From: Candidatus Andeanibacterium colombiense
Lineage (GTDB): Bacteria; Pseudomonadota; Alphaproteobacteria; Sphingomonadales; Sphingomonadaceae
Length of the DNA: 64,000 nucleotides
Assembly (NCBI GenBank): GCA_029202985.1
Contig: CP119316.1
Location: 62,001 to 126,000, forward strand
Direction of reading: 5' to 3'
This document shows positions 51,252-60,169 of this stretch, in pieces. The notes beneath the pieces are model-generated. The model saw nothing but the letters and a program-made list of their open reading frames with translations, was not told the DNA's origin and did not search any database. The position numbers and the translations under genes are program-made. Positions within the stretch are counted from its first letter, which is position 1. Every line of letters starts with the position of its first letter.

Positions 51252-51842
51252 ATGAGCACAACTGTTCTCCTGTCGATGATGGCCGCGTCGCTGGCTGTCC
51301 CCTCCTCCGGCCCGACCTTCACCCAGGCGGCGATGGCGGCGCGCGGCAGCGGTGTCGCGGTGGTCGAATTGTTCGTTTCGCCCGAGCGCGAGGTCCTCGA
51401 TTGCAAGATCGTGAACTCAGAATTGTTCAAGAAGGACAATGAGCGGATCTGCGACAGCCTGCGCGGCAAGCGCGCCGCGAAAGCGGCCGTCGGGCCGGAC
51501 GGCAAGCCTTCCTACGGTGCGTTGATCTATGTCGTCGCCGGCAGCGATGCAGCCCAGGCGAACTCGCTCAAGCCCAATCTCCAGCCCGATGTCGAACTCG
51601 ACGTCGCGTCGCTGCCGGAAGGGGCCCGCAGCAAGACAATCAGCCTGAACGTGATGCTCGACGAGAGCGGCAAGATCGCGCGCTGCGAAGCTGCGAACGG
51701 TTCCGCCGGGGGCTTCGCGAAGGCCGCCTGCGGCTCGATCGACCAGAAGCTGCTGCGCGTGCGCAAAGGCAAGGACGGCAATGCGGTGGCTTACGTGAAG
51801 ACCATCACGGTCGATTTCGTCAGCCGGCAGGCCGCGCTCTGA
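51252..51842 (+). CDS. Exported protein with two TonB-C-like halves
   Basis: 196 residues with a weak signal-peptide-like start (TVLLSMMAASLAVPSSG). Two similar halves each carry a pair of cysteines: VLDCKIVNSELFKKDNERICDSL and IARCEAANGSAGGFAKAACGSI. The first phrase of each (VAVVELFVSPEREVLDC / SLNVMLDESGKIARC) is the strand pattern of TonB C-terminal-like domains, where one disulfide joins two helices. The function is unknown. It is convergent with the following gene, eight bases apart. Confidence 0.7.
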   Translation: MSTTVLLSMMAASLAVPSSGPTFTQAAMAARGSGVAVVELFVSPEREVLDCKIVNSELFKKDNERICDSLRGKRAAKAAVGPDGKPSYGALIYVVAGSDAAQANSLKPNLQPDVELDVASLPEGARSKTISLNVMLDESGKIARCEAANGSAGGFAKAACGSIDQKLLRVRKGKDGNAVAYVKTITVDFVSRQAAL

Positions 51843-51849
51843 CGCACCT

Positions 51850-53364
51850 CTAATCAGCAGAGTAAACCCTGAGCTTCCGCACTCCCACGTTTGTTTCGCC
51901 GATGAGACGGTAGTTTCGCCGCAGCGCCTGTTGCAGCAATGCCCGCGCCTCCCGATTGGGCGGCTGCGACACCGGTTCCCTCGCGATCACCACCACTGCG
52001 GGATGGGCAGCGATGATGCGGTGCATCTCGGCGGCGGTGTCGATGCCAAGTGCGTGCTGTTCCTTGGCGCTGTTGAGATGGGTCGGGAAGGCGAAGCGGG
52101 TCGGTATGCAGGCGCCGGTCACGCGGTAGAGTGCGGTGTCGCCCTCGTGGATATAGAGGCAGCCTGTTCCGAGGTGTGGCTTCACCAGCGCCGCCATGCG
52201 ATCCAGATCCGCCTGCCCGCCGAACCGATGCAAATGCGCGCGCGTGATCAGCGCGCTGGCGACGAGTCCGAACAGCAGTACCGCCGCGCCGCACAGCCTC
52301 GCCATCTGCCCTCCGCCGAAAATCCGGCCGGAAAGTGCGCAGAGCGGCACCAGCAGCGGCAGCGCGTAATGATCGTGCCAGGTACCGAGAATGAGGAAGC
52401 CGAATGTCTCGAGCCCGGCCCAGGCGGACAGGAAGTGCGTTACCGGGGATGTCCGCTGGCGCGGTCCCCGCTGCAGCATCGGTGCGATCACGATTGCGAG
52501 CACCAGCGGCGCAAGCAGGGCAATCGAAGTGGCGAGGCGCCGCAGTGCCGGTGCCAGTTCTACCTCTCGCTCGCAGATTGAAAGGAAGTTGGCTTGAACG
52601 AAGGTCCAGCCTTCACCGATTGAGACATAGCAGGCGAAGGCGACCAGCGTCGGCAGCAGCGCGCAGCCTGTCCAGCAGGCGGCGGCGGCCGCAAGCTGCT
52701 GCGGCATCCAGCCGTCGCGCCGGCCGCGCCACATCAGCGCGAGCCCGCAGGGCACTCCGCCGAACACGGCGGTATATTTCACCTGTATCGCAAGCCCGGC
52801 GATCAGCATAATCAGGCAGCCCGTCACCAGCAGTCCGCGGTGGCCACCGCGCCGTATCCGCTGCGCGGTCAAGACCGCCGCGCCGGCGATCAGCGCGTTG
52901 TAGAAGATCGGGGATTGCCCGCCGATCCCGCTGAACGCGGCGGTGAACAACAGATAGGCACAGCCGGTCCAGACTGCCCCCGCCGGTGCAATAAGCCTGG
53001 CGAGCTCGCGGATAAACAGCGCGGTAACGGCGGCCGCGGCCACCGCCAGCAGCTGATATTGCACGACGGCATAAGGGCCGATCGCGGAGGCAAAGGCATA
53101 GATCAGGAACAGGCCCACCGGCTTGCGGTCCCAGATGTCGACGAACGGCAATGCGCCGTCGAGCATCCGCGAGCCGACCAGAAGGTAGAATTGCTCGTCG
53201 TTATGGACCAGCGGATTGCCGAGGATCGGCAGGCGGGTCAGCAAGGCAATGGCCAGATAGCCCGCCAGCAGGACCAGGGAGACCTTCCAGCCCGCGAGTG
53301 CAGTCTCGCTGCGCGGCGCTGGGCGTCTTGCCCCGGCAAGCACCGGGGGATAGATTTTCGACAT
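51850..53364 (-). CDS. GT39/ArnT-like membrane glycosyltransferase
   Basis: 504 residues with about ten membrane helices and a soluble C-terminal part (about 390-504). The first periplasmic loop has PLVHNDEQFYLLVGSRMLDG, the acidic pair seen in GT-C enzymes that use polyprenyl-phosphate sugars (ArnT, PMT, GT39/GT83 families), and IWDRKPVGLF follows. It may glycosylate a lipid or protein in the envelope; acceptor and sugar are unknown. It lies downstream of era on the same strand with a gap of 47 bases (53365-53411). Confidence 0.78.
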   Translation of the reverse strand: MSKIYPPVLAGARRPAPRSETALAGWKVSLVLLAGYLAIALLTRLPILGNPLVHNDEQFYLLVGSRMLDGALPFVDIWDRKPVGLFLIYAFASAIGPYAVVQYQLLAVAAAAVTALFIRELARLIAPAGAVWTGCAYLLFTAAFSGIGGQSPIFYNALIAGAAVLTAQRIRRGGHRGLLVTGCLIMLIAGLAIQVKYTAVFGGVPCGLALMWRGRRDGWMPQQLAAAAACWTGCALLPTLVAFACYVSIGEGWTFVQANFLSICEREVELAPALRRLATSIALLAPLVLAIVIAPMLQRGPRQRTSPVTHFLSAWAGLETFGFLILGTWHDHYALPLLVPLCALSGRIFGGGQMARLCGAAVLLFGLVASALITRAHLHRFGGQADLDRMAALVKPHLGTGCLYIHEGDTALYRVTGACIPTRFAFPTHLNSAKEQHALGIDTAAEMHRIIAAHPAVVVIAREPVSQPPNREARALLQQALRRNYRLIGETNVGVRKLRVYSAD

Positions 53365-53411
53365 GTCGCACGTTCCCGAAAGTGGTGGACGTGGGCGCGC
53401 CTGTCCGCCGG

Positions 53412-54305
53412 TTATCGAACCCAGTCGAGGCCGATCTCTTCGTACAGCTCACGACTTTCAGCCCAGTTCTCTTCCACCTTAACGTGAAGAAATAGGTGAA
53501 CCTTCGTTTCGAGCAATTCGGAGAGTTCCTTACGCGCCGCTTCGCCGATCGCCTTGATCCGCGCGCCGCGCTTGCCGAGCACGATCGGCTTCTGGCTGTC
53601 GCGCCCGATCACGATCTGCTGGTGGATTTCGAGGCTACCGTCCGGCCGCGTCCGGTAGCTTTCGGGCCGCACCGCCGAATCGTAGGGCAGTTCCTCGTGG
53701 AGCTGGCGGTAGAGTTGTTCGCGGGTGATCTCGGTCGCGAGCAGACGCTCGGACGCATCGGAAACCTGGTCTTCCGGATAGTGCCACGGGCTTTCCGGCA
53801 TCAGTCCGGCGAGGCTGGTCTTGAGTTCGGGCACACCGTCGCCGGTCAACGCAGAAACGAAGAATACCTCGTCGAAATTCGCCTTGCCGGTCAGGTCCTG
53901 CGCCAGCGCCAGCAGCGGTTCCTTCGCGCTCGCATCGACCTTGTTGAGCACCAGCAATTTGCGTTCGGGCCGGTTGGCCAGCGCTTCGACCAGCGGTTCC
54001 AGCTCGTGCCGGCGCTGCTTGACCGGATCGACCACCAGCACCACCGCATCGGCCGCCGTGGTACCTTCCCAGGCCGCGCTGACCATCGCCCGATCGAGCC
54101 GTCGCCGCGGCTCGAAGATTCCCGGAGTGTCCGCCAGGATGATCTGCGTCTCACCTTCTAGCGCGATCCCCAGCAGGCGCGCGCGCGTGGTCTGCGCCTT
54201 GGCGCTGGTGATCGCGACCTTCTGGCCGACCAATGCATTGACCAGGGTCGACTTGCCCGCATTGGGCGCGCCGATCACCGCGACTACTCCGCAACGCTGC
54301 GTCAT
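53412..54305 (-). CDS. era: GTPase Era
   Basis: 297 residues from ATG at 54305, overlapping the rnc stop by four bases. GTPase motifs: G1 GAPNAGKST, G2 region TTRAR, G3 DTPGIF, G4 NKVD (about 122), then a KH domain (about 205-295; VIGRDSQKPIVLGKRGARIKAIG). It binds 16S rRNA 3' end and is needed for 30S assembly. The lepB-rnc-era order is usual in proteobacteria. Confidence 0.97.
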   Translation of the reverse strand: MTQRCGVVAVIGAPNAGKSTLVNALVGQKVAITSAKAQTTRARLLGIALEGETQIILADTPGIFEPRRRLDRAMVSAAWEGTTAADAVVLVVDPVKQRRHELEPLVEALANRPERKLLVLNKVDASAKEPLLALAQDLTGKANFDEVFFVSALTGDGVPELKTSLAGLMPESPWHYPEDQVSDASERLLATEITREQLYRQLHEELPYDSAVRPESYRTRPDGSLEIHQQIVIGRDSQKPIVLGKRGARIKAIGEAARKELSELLETKVHLFLHVKVEENWAESRELYEEIGLDWVR

Positions 54306-54979
54306 CCGAACCGCTCCATAAATGCTTGTGCCGCCTGTTTTTCCGCTTCGCCCTTGCTCGGCGCGGTCGCTTCCGCCTCGCCGACGCCCTTTACCGAAAC
54401 CGCCACGGTGAAGCGCGCGGCATGGTCGGGGCCGGCGCGATCGACCAGCCGGTATTCCGGCATACGCCGTCCGCTGCCCGCCGCCCACTCCTGAAGTGCG
54501 CTTTTGGGATGCTTGGCCTCGCCGACGCCGCCGCCCACGGTCTCGGCCCAGAACTTGCGGACGAGATTGCGTGTGGCGCCGAACCCGTGCTCGACGAAAT
54601 TCGCGCCGAGCACGGCTTCCATTACGTCGCCGAGGATATTGTCGCTGTCCGCTCCGCCATCGGCCCTGGCCTGCGAGCCGAGCCGGATATGCGGAGCCAG
54701 GCCGATCGCGCGCGCGATCCCGGCGCAGGTCGCGCCGCTGACCAGTGCGTTGAGCCGCTGCGACAGCCGCCCTTCGGCATCGCCGTCGCGCTCATAGAGC
54801 CATTCGGCGATCGACAGGCCGAGCACCCGGTCGCCGAGAAACTCGAGCCGCTGGTAATCGCGCTTCTCGCCGGTGCTGCCGTGGGTCAGCGCCTCGCGCC
54901 ACAGCGCCTCGTCGGCCAGCGGGCCGAAGCCGAGCGCTTCGAGGAAGGCGCGGGTCTCGGGATCCAGAGTGCCGCTCAA
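54302..54979 (-). CDS. rnc: Ribonuclease III
   Basis: 225 residues. The start appears to be TTG at 54979, overlapping the lepB stop (TTGA). RNase III signature RLEFLGDRVLGL (about 42-53), second acidic motif DNILGDVMEAVLGA (about 112) and C-terminal dsRNA-binding domain (about 150-222; PKSALQEWAAGSG, SKGEAEKQAAQAF). It cuts double-stranded RNA in rRNA processing. The rare TTG start should lower its yield relative to LepB. Confidence 0.95.
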   Translation of the reverse strand: MSGTLDPETRAFLEALGFGPLADEALWREALTHGSTGEKRDYQRLEFLGDRVLGLSIAEWLYERDGDAEGRLSQRLNALVSGATCAGIARAIGLAPHIRLGSQARADGGADSDNILGDVMEAVLGANFVEHGFGATRNLVRKFWAETVGGGVGEAKHPKSALQEWAAGSGRRMPEYRLVDRAGPDHAARFTVAVSVKGVGEAEATAPSKGEAEKQAAQAFMERFG

Positions 54980-55872
54980 AACGTGCCCCCGATCCGGCTC
55001 CAGCGTGCGGCGGTGAACCAGCTCCACGGCTTGATCCATTCGGCCGAACCGTCGGTCGACCAGATCATCACCGATGCCTTGCCGACCAGATTGTCCTGCG
55101 GCACCAGCCCGACGCCCTGTCCGTCGGCGGCCGGGAAGCGGCTGTCCATCGAATTGTCGCGGTTGTCGCCCATCAGGAACAGCATCCCGTCGGGCACCAC
55201 GCGCGGCGGCGTATCGTCCTGCCAGGTGGTGCCGAAATCGAGCACCTTGTAGCCGATCCCGTTGGGCAGGGTCTCGACGAATTGCGAATAGCGGCAGACC
55301 CGGCCGTCCGGCGTCTGCTCCTCGAACTTCAGCGAAAAGCAGGCCGAGACGCGCTCCCTGGCCTTCGCATCGCGCAGCATCGCCGCATCGATCGGCTGAA
55401 CGAAATCGGCGATGCGGCGCTTCTTCACCTCGACCCCGTTGATGAACAGCACCCCTCCGACCATCTGGATCTGGTCGCCCGGCAGGCCGATCACGCGCTT
55501 GATGTAATCTTCCTTTTCGCGCGGCGGGGCCTTGAAGATCACCACGTCGCCGCGCTCCGGCTGGCTCGCGAGGATGCGGCCCTTGGGGAAAGGGCGCAGG
55601 CCGAACGGCAGCGAATAATTCGAGAAGCCGTAATTCCATTTCGACGCGAGCAGGTAATCGCCGATCTGCAGCCGCGGCATCATGCTTTCGCTGGGGATGC
55701 TGAACGGAGCGTAGGCGAAGCTGCGGAAGACGAACATCACCACCGCCAGCTTGAGCAGGAACAGCAAGAAGCTGCTTTCCTTCTTCTTCTGCCCTTCGCG
55801 GACCAGCTTCGCGCGGGAATGTTCGGATTTTTCCGGGGCGGGCGGAGGCAGGTCGAGAACGGTTTCGGTCAT
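54976..55872 (-). CDS. lepB: Signal peptidase I
   Basis: 298 residues from ATG at 55872. One membrane helix (about 34-56) precedes the catalytic Ser in IPSESMMPRLQIGDYLL (about 62); the Lys general base is in DYIKRVIGLPGDQI (about 122); MGDNRDNSMDSR is the box E motif (about 245). It removes signal peptides from exported proteins. It is first in the lepB-rnc-era operon; in many alphaproteobacteria acpS comes before it, which is not so here. Confidence 0.96.
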   Translation of the reverse strand: MTETVLDLPPPAPEKSEHSRAKLVREGQKKKESSFLLFLLKLAVVMFVFRSFAYAPFSIPSESMMPRLQIGDYLLASKWNYGFSNYSLPFGLRPFPKGRILASQPERGDVVIFKAPPREKEDYIKRVIGLPGDQIQMVGGVLFINGVEVKKRRIADFVQPIDAAMLRDAKARERVSACFSLKFEEQTPDGRVCRYSQFVETLPNGIGYKVLDFGTTWQDDTPPRVVPDGMLFLMGDNRDNSMDSRFPAADGQGVGLVPQDNLVGKASVMIWSTDGSAEWIKPWSWFTAARWSRIGGTF

Positions 55873-55896
55873 CGCGCCGACCCCCGTCCCAGGGGC

Positions 55897-55916
55897 GAAG
55901 TTGACACTGTTGACAC
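55897..55916 (-). promoter_or_regulatory. Direct-repeat element upstream of lepB
   Basis: On the minus strand GTGTCAACAGTGTCAACTTC, ending about 24 bases before the lepB ATG. It matches the acpP element at 18 of 19 positions (TGTCAACAnTGTCAACTTC), in the same orientation relative to the gene. It could be a site for a shared regulator. It also lies in the 170-base space shared with pgi, read the other way as two overlapping TTGACA boxes. Confidence 0.45.
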
Positions 55917-56042
55917 AGTACTGGGACAAAACTCCGGCACTCCGGCCGCCGGTTGGAACGGCGGCGTTTTTCTCGCGTTTCTGGCCTTTTCAATCATCGC
56001 GGCAGGCCTTACCCGTCAGGCCGTCTGTAGGAAAGGGGCAGC

Positions 56043-57554
56043 ATGAACGCTACCGCATCGGCCTGGAAAAAATTATCGGCCCATCGGCCCGAAACGCTTT
56101 CCCACTTGTTCGGGGACGAGGGCCGGGTGGCGAAATATTCGGCCCGGCTGGAACTGCCCGAGGGCGGGATCCTGTTCGACTGGTCGAAGACACACCTGGA
56201 TGACGAACTGGTCGCGGGGTTCGAGGAACTGGCCGTCGCGGCGGGCTTCGCTGCGATGCGCGCAAAACTGTTCGCGGGCGAGGTGGTCAACCCCACCGAA
56301 GGGCGCGCGGCGGTGCATCCGGCGATGCGCGGCAGCGGCGATCCGGTCGGGGTCGAGGAAGCACAGGCACTGCTGCGACGCATGGGCATGCTGGTCGAGG
56401 CGATCCATGACGGTGCGCTGGGTGAGATCAAGCACCTGATCCATGTCGGCATCGGCGGTTCCGCGCTCGGCCCGGCACTGGCGGTGGACGCGCTGGCGCG
56501 GGACGAGCGGCTGGTCGACGTCCATGTGGTTTCCAATATCGACGGCTGCGCGCTGGAAGAGGCGTTCAAGGCCTGCGATCCGCGGACCACGCTGCTCGCG
56601 GTCGCATCCAAGACCTTCACCACGATCGAGACCATGACCAACGCCACCAGCGTGCTCGCGTGGCTGGCGCAGGAAGGGGTCGAGGATCCCTATGGCCGCG
56701 TCGTCGCGCTGACCGCGGCGCCCAAGAAGGCAGTCGAATGGGGCGTGGACGAGACCCGCGTGCTGCCGTTCCCGGAAACGGTCGGCGGGCGCTATTCGCT
56801 GTGGTCGTCGATCGGCTTCCCGGTCGCGCTGGCGGTCGGCATGGGCGAGTTCGAGGAATTCCTTGCCGGCGCGCGGGCGGTGGACGCGCATTTCGAAAGC
56901 GCCGAGGGCTTCGCCAACCTCCCGCTGCGCGCGGCCTTCGCCGATCTCTATTACGCCCGCATCCGCGGCTGCCAGACCCGCGCCTGCTTCGCCTATGACG
57001 AGCGGCTGCGGCTGCTCCCGTCCTATCTCCAGCAGCTCGAGATGGAGAGCAACGGCAAGAGCGTGACGGCGGACGGCGCTCCGGTGCAGGGCCCGACCGC
57101 GCCGATCACCTGGGGCGGGGTCGGCACCGACGCGCAGCACGCGGTGTTCCAGCTGCTCCACCAGGGGACCAATCTGGTGCCGGTGGATTTCATCGCCAGT
57201 GTCATTTCCGGCGATACGCTCGATCCCGCGCATCACCGTGTCCTGTTGATGAACTGCTTCGCCCAAGGCGCGGCGCTGATGGCGGGCAAGGCCAGCGACG
57301 ACGGCGCGCGCGCCTATCCGGGCGACCGCCCCTCGGCGACGATATTGTGCGACGATCTCAACCCGGCGGCCCTCGGCGCGCTGATCGCATTCCACGAGCA
57401 CCGCACCTTCGCCAATGCGGTGCTGATGGAGATCAACCCGTTCGACCAGTTCGGGGTCGAACTGGGCAAGGAGATCGCCAACCGGATCGACGCCGGTGGC
57501 GCGGATTTCGATGCGAGTACCAAGGGGCTGCTGAAGGCGGCTGGGCTGGGGTGA
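56043..57554 (+). CDS. pgi: Glucose-6-phosphate isomerase
   Basis: 503 residues; GGAAAGGGGC stands before the ATG. Signatures: HVGIGGSALGPAL (about 138), ASKTFTTIETMTNA (about 186) for the phosphate, VGGRYSLWSSIGFPVAL (about 247), the catalytic Glu in ESNGKSV (about 340) and HEHRTFANAVLMEINPFDQFGVELGK near the C-terminus. It interconverts glucose-6-P and fructose-6-P. It is divergent from lepB. Confidence 0.97.
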   Translation: MNATASAWKKLSAHRPETLSHLFGDEGRVAKYSARLELPEGGILFDWSKTHLDDELVAGFEELAVAAGFAAMRAKLFAGEVVNPTEGRAAVHPAMRGSGDPVGVEEAQALLRRMGMLVEAIHDGALGEIKHLIHVGIGGSALGPALAVDALARDERLVDVHVVSNIDGCALEEAFKACDPRTTLLAVASKTFTTIETMTNATSVLAWLAQEGVEDPYGRVVALTAAPKKAVEWGVDETRVLPFPETVGGRYSLWSSIGFPVALAVGMGEFEEFLAGARAVDAHFESAEGFANLPLRAAFADLYYARIRGCQTRACFAYDERLRLLPSYLQQLEMESNGKSVTADGAPVQGPTAPITWGGVGTDAQHAVFQLLHQGTNLVPVDFIASVISGDTLDPAHHRVLLMNCFAQGAALMAGKASDDGARAYPGDRPSATILCDDLNPAALGALIAFHEHRTFANAVLMEINPFDQFGVELGKEIANRIDAGGADFDASTKGLLKAAGLG

Positions 57555-57561
57555 ACCAACT

Positions 57562-57651
57562 CCTCGTCATTGCGAGGAGCGTAGCGACGAAGCAATCCAG
57601 GGCAGCGCGCAATACGCTCTGGATTGCTTCGCTCCGCTCGCAATGACGAGG
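57562..57651. repeat. Intergenic inverted repeat, family D
   Basis: Left arm 57562-57600 and right arm 57619-57651. The outer 15 bases (CCTCGTCATTGCGAG and complement) and inner 13 bases (CGAAGCAATCCAG and complement) match exactly; the middle differs by a few bases. The 18-base loop is GC-rich. The end of the right arm (GAGG) lies directly before the next gene and forms part of its ribosome site. Confidence 0.88.
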
Positions 57652-57658
57652 AACGGTG

Positions 57659-58132
57659 TTGTCCAAATCCACCCCCGCCACGAAAGCCCTCGAAGCCGCC
57701 GGTGCCGCCTTCACCGTCCACACCTATGACTATGACCCAGACGTCGAGCGCATCGGTCTCCATGCAGCCGAAGCGCTCGGCGAGGATCCGGCACAGATGC
57801 TCAAGACATTGATGGTTCTGCTCGACGGCAAGCCGGCCTGCGCGGTGATCCCGGCGGACAGGGAGGTCGCGATGAAGAAGCTCGCGGCGGCGCTGGGCGG
57901 GAAGCACGCTGAAATGATGAAGCCGGCCGAGGCCGAGCGGGTGACCGGCTACAAGATCGGCGGGATCAGCGCCTTCGGCCAGCGGCGCAAGGTGCCGACC
58001 GCGATCGAGGCGGCGGCTTTGGAGCAGCCCTATGTCTATATCAACGGCGGCCAGCGCGGGCTGCAGGTGCGGCTCGATCCGCAGGAGGCCGCGCGGGTCC
58101 TGAATGCGGCAGTTGTGACAATCGTCGCATAA
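57659..58132 (+). CDS. ybaK: YbaK-type Cys-tRNA(Pro)/aminoacyl-tRNA deacylase
   Basis: 157 residues if the start is TTG at 57659 (MSKSTPATKALEAAG); GTG at 57656 is one codon earlier. GAGGA at 57648-57652 is six bases from the TTG, which favours it. The fold is YbaK/EbsC: TYDYDPDVERIGLHAAEALG, QMLKTLMVLLDG with the conserved Lys, CAVIPADREVAMKKLA, GYKIGGISAFGQRRKVPT and YINGGQRGLQVRLDP. It hydrolyses Cys mischarged on tRNA-Pro by ProRS. Its ribosome site comes from the end of an inverted repeat. Confidence 0.92.
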   Translation: MSKSTPATKALEAAGAAFTVHTYDYDPDVERIGLHAAEALGEDPAQMLKTLMVLLDGKPACAVIPADREVAMKKLAAALGGKHAEMMKPAEAERVTGYKIGGISAFGQRRKVPTAIEAAALEQPYVYINGGQRGLQVRLDPQEAARVLNAAVVTIVA

Positions 58133-58170
58133 GTTTGCCGTGTGATAAGGTCGGGCTTATTTAAACGTTT

Positions 58171-58557
58171 ATGCGGATCTTCGACATCCTCGGCGATCCG
58201 GTCCGCCGCCGCATTCTCGAGCTGCTCGGCACACGCGAGATGAGCGCGGGTGAGCTGGTCGAGGCGATCCGCGGCGAATTCGGGATCAGCCAGCCGGCCG
58301 TGTCGCAGCATTTGCGCGTGCTGCGCGAAGGCGGCCTTTCGGTGGTGCGGGCCGAGGCGCAGCGGCGGCTCTATACGCTCCGCGCCGAGCCGCTCGCCGA
58401 GATCGAGGCCTGGCTCGCCGGGTTCCACACCAAGCCGGCCAAGGCTTCGGACAAGAAACTCCGCAAGGAGGCCAAGCACGGCAAGAAGCGCAAGAAGCAC
58501 AAGGCGGCTCTCGCGCATCTGCCCAAGGTCCCGAAGCGGCGGAAATCGAAGAGCTAA
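58171..58557 (+). CDS. ArsR-family winged-helix regulator with basic tail
   Basis: 128 residues. Winged helix (about 1-75): FDILGDPVRRRILELLG, then EMSAGELVEAI, SQPAVSQHLRVLREGGLSVV and RRLYTLR. The last 45 residues are Lys-rich (KKLRKEAKHGKKRKKHKAA) and resemble a nonspecific DNA-binding tail. No metal-binding Cys pair is seen, so this is the metal-free type. There is no Shine-Dalgarno before the ATG, only TTATTTAAACGTTT, so the message may be leaderless or poorly translated. The target is unknown. Confidence 0.88.
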   Translation: MRIFDILGDPVRRRILELLGTREMSAGELVEAIRGEFGISQPAVSQHLRVLREGGLSVVRAEAQRRLYTLRAEPLAEIEAWLAGFHTKPAKASDKKLRKEAKHGKKRKKHKAALAHLPKVPKRRKSKS

Positions 58558-58637
58558 GCTTTCTATCGGCTCAATAAGCAAAAGGCACTGGCCTCGCCGC
58601 GGGCTCGCTCCCATATGCGCTCCAAACGGAGTCTCCC

Positions 58638-59984
58638 ATGGCCACTTACGACTACGACCTTTTCGTCATCGGCGCCGGTTCGGGCGGCGTGCGCGCGAGC
58701 CGGATTGCCGCGAGCCACGGCGCGAAGGTCGCGGTGGCCGAGGAATACCGCGTCGGCGGGACCTGCGTGATCCGCGGCTGCGTGCCGAAGAAGATGCTGG
58801 TTTACGGTTCGATGTTCGCCGAGGAGCTGGAACACGCGGCCAATTACGGCTGGACGATCGGGGAGGCCTCGTTCGACTGGGGCAAGCTCCGCGATTTCGT
58901 CGCGGCCGACGTCGACCGGATCGAGGCGCTTTATGGCAAGACGCTCGAGAGCCACAAGGTCGAGACTTTCCACGAGCGTGCGACTGTCACCGGGCCGCAT
59001 TCGGTGAGGCTTGCCTCGGGCAAGGAAATTACCGCCAAATATATCCTCGTCGCGGTCGGGGGCTGGCCGATCACGCCCGACTTTCCCGGCGCCGAGCATT
59101 GCATCACCTCGAACGAGGTGTTCGAACTGCCCGAGCAGCCCAAGCGGCTGGTAGTGCAGGGCGCCGGCTATATCGCGCTGGAATTCGCGGGCGTGTTCGA
59201 CGCGCTCGGCAGCCATGTCACCGTGGTCAACCGCAGCGAGACGATCCTGCGCCATTACGACGAGGGGATCGTCGAGCGCCTGCTGCATATCGCGATGATG
59301 CGCGGGATCGATTTCCGCATGCATTGCGAGATTTCAAAGGTCGAGAAGCAGAAGGACGGCTCGTTGCTGGTCTATACCGGCAAGGGCGATCCGATCCATG
59401 CCGACCAGGTGCTGATCGCGACCGGACGCAAGCCGAACACCGCGGGGCTCGGGCTGGAGAAGGCCGGGATCGAACTCGGAGAGAATGACCAGATTCCGGT
59501 CGACGAGAGCAACAAGACCAGTTGCGACAGCATCTACGCGGTGGGCGACGTGACCGACCGGATCCAGCTCACCCCGGTCGCGATCCGCGAAGGCCACGCT
59601 TTCGCCGACAGCGTGTTCGGCGGCAATCCGCGCACGGTGAATTACGACAATATCCCGAGCGCGGTGTTCTCGCAGCCGCCGATCGCCGGCGTCGGCATGA
59701 CCGAGGCCAAGGCGCGCGCGATCTATGGCAATGTGAAGGTGTTTTCCTCGGAATTCCGCCCGATGAAGAACATCTTCTCCGACGCACCCGAGCGCGGGCT
59801 CTACAAGATGATCGTGGATGAGGCGTCGGACAAGATCCTCGGCATCCACATGATCGGGCCGGAATCGCCGGAGATCCTGCAGGTCGCGGCAATCGCGCTG
59901 ACCGCGGGGCTGACCAAGCAGGCGTTCGACGACACGGTCGCGCTGCATCCGTCGATGGCGGAGGAGTTGGTGCTGTTGAAGTAG
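58638..59984 (+). CDS. gor: Glutathione-disulfide reductase
   Basis: 448 residues. FAD-binding VIGAGSGGVRASRIAA at the N-terminus (about 10), the redox-active pair GGTCVIRGCVPKK (Cys about 43 and 48), NAD(P)-binding VQGAGYIALEFAGVFDALG (about 172), YAVGDVTDRIQLTPVA (about 298) and the C-terminal catalytic His in VALHPSMAEELV (about 437). It is a member of the flavin disulfide reductases, of the glutathione reductase group (plant/bacterial short form). It keeps glutathione reduced with NADPH. Confidence 0.93.
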   Translation: MATYDYDLFVIGAGSGGVRASRIAASHGAKVAVAEEYRVGGTCVIRGCVPKKMLVYGSMFAEELEHAANYGWTIGEASFDWGKLRDFVAADVDRIEALYGKTLESHKVETFHERATVTGPHSVRLASGKEITAKYILVAVGGWPITPDFPGAEHCITSNEVFELPEQPKRLVVQGAGYIALEFAGVFDALGSHVTVVNRSETILRHYDEGIVERLLHIAMMRGIDFRMHCEISKVEKQKDGSLLVYTGKGDPIHADQVLIATGRKPNTAGLGLEKAGIELGENDQIPVDESNKTSCDSIYAVGDVTDRIQLTPVAIREGHAFADSVFGGNPRTVNYDNIPSAVFSQPPIAGVGMTEAKARAIYGNVKVFSSEFRPMKNIFSDAPERGLYKMIVDEASDKILGIHMIGPESPEILQVAAIALTAGLTKQAFDDTVALHPSMAEELVLLK

Positions 59985-59992
59985 GAGCGGCG

Positions 59993-60110
59993 CCCCCTCT
60001 CCAACTGCGGCTAGGCAACAAGTTGCCAAGCCTTCGTATCCTCTCCCCCGATCGGGGGAGAGGATAGCATAGCTTGCTCCGTAAGGAGCTAGCGGAGCTT
60101 GGAGAGGGGG
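59993..60110. repeat. Composite intergenic inverted repeat, family C, copy 2
   Basis: A perfect 30-base palindrome at 60037-60066 (CTCTCCCCCGATCGGGGGAG core) lies between two longer blocks; CCCCCTCTCCAA (59993-60004) and TTGGAGAGGGGG (60099-60110) form the outer stem. The blocks are the same as in the copy at 26772-26926, but joined at the other end: right block, core, left block when read on the minus strand. Confidence 0.88.
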
Positions 60111-60169
60111 CCTTGTTCCCCTCGCTTCACAAGTCTACCCCTTGTGAAACCACAACAGCGGGGGAGCAT

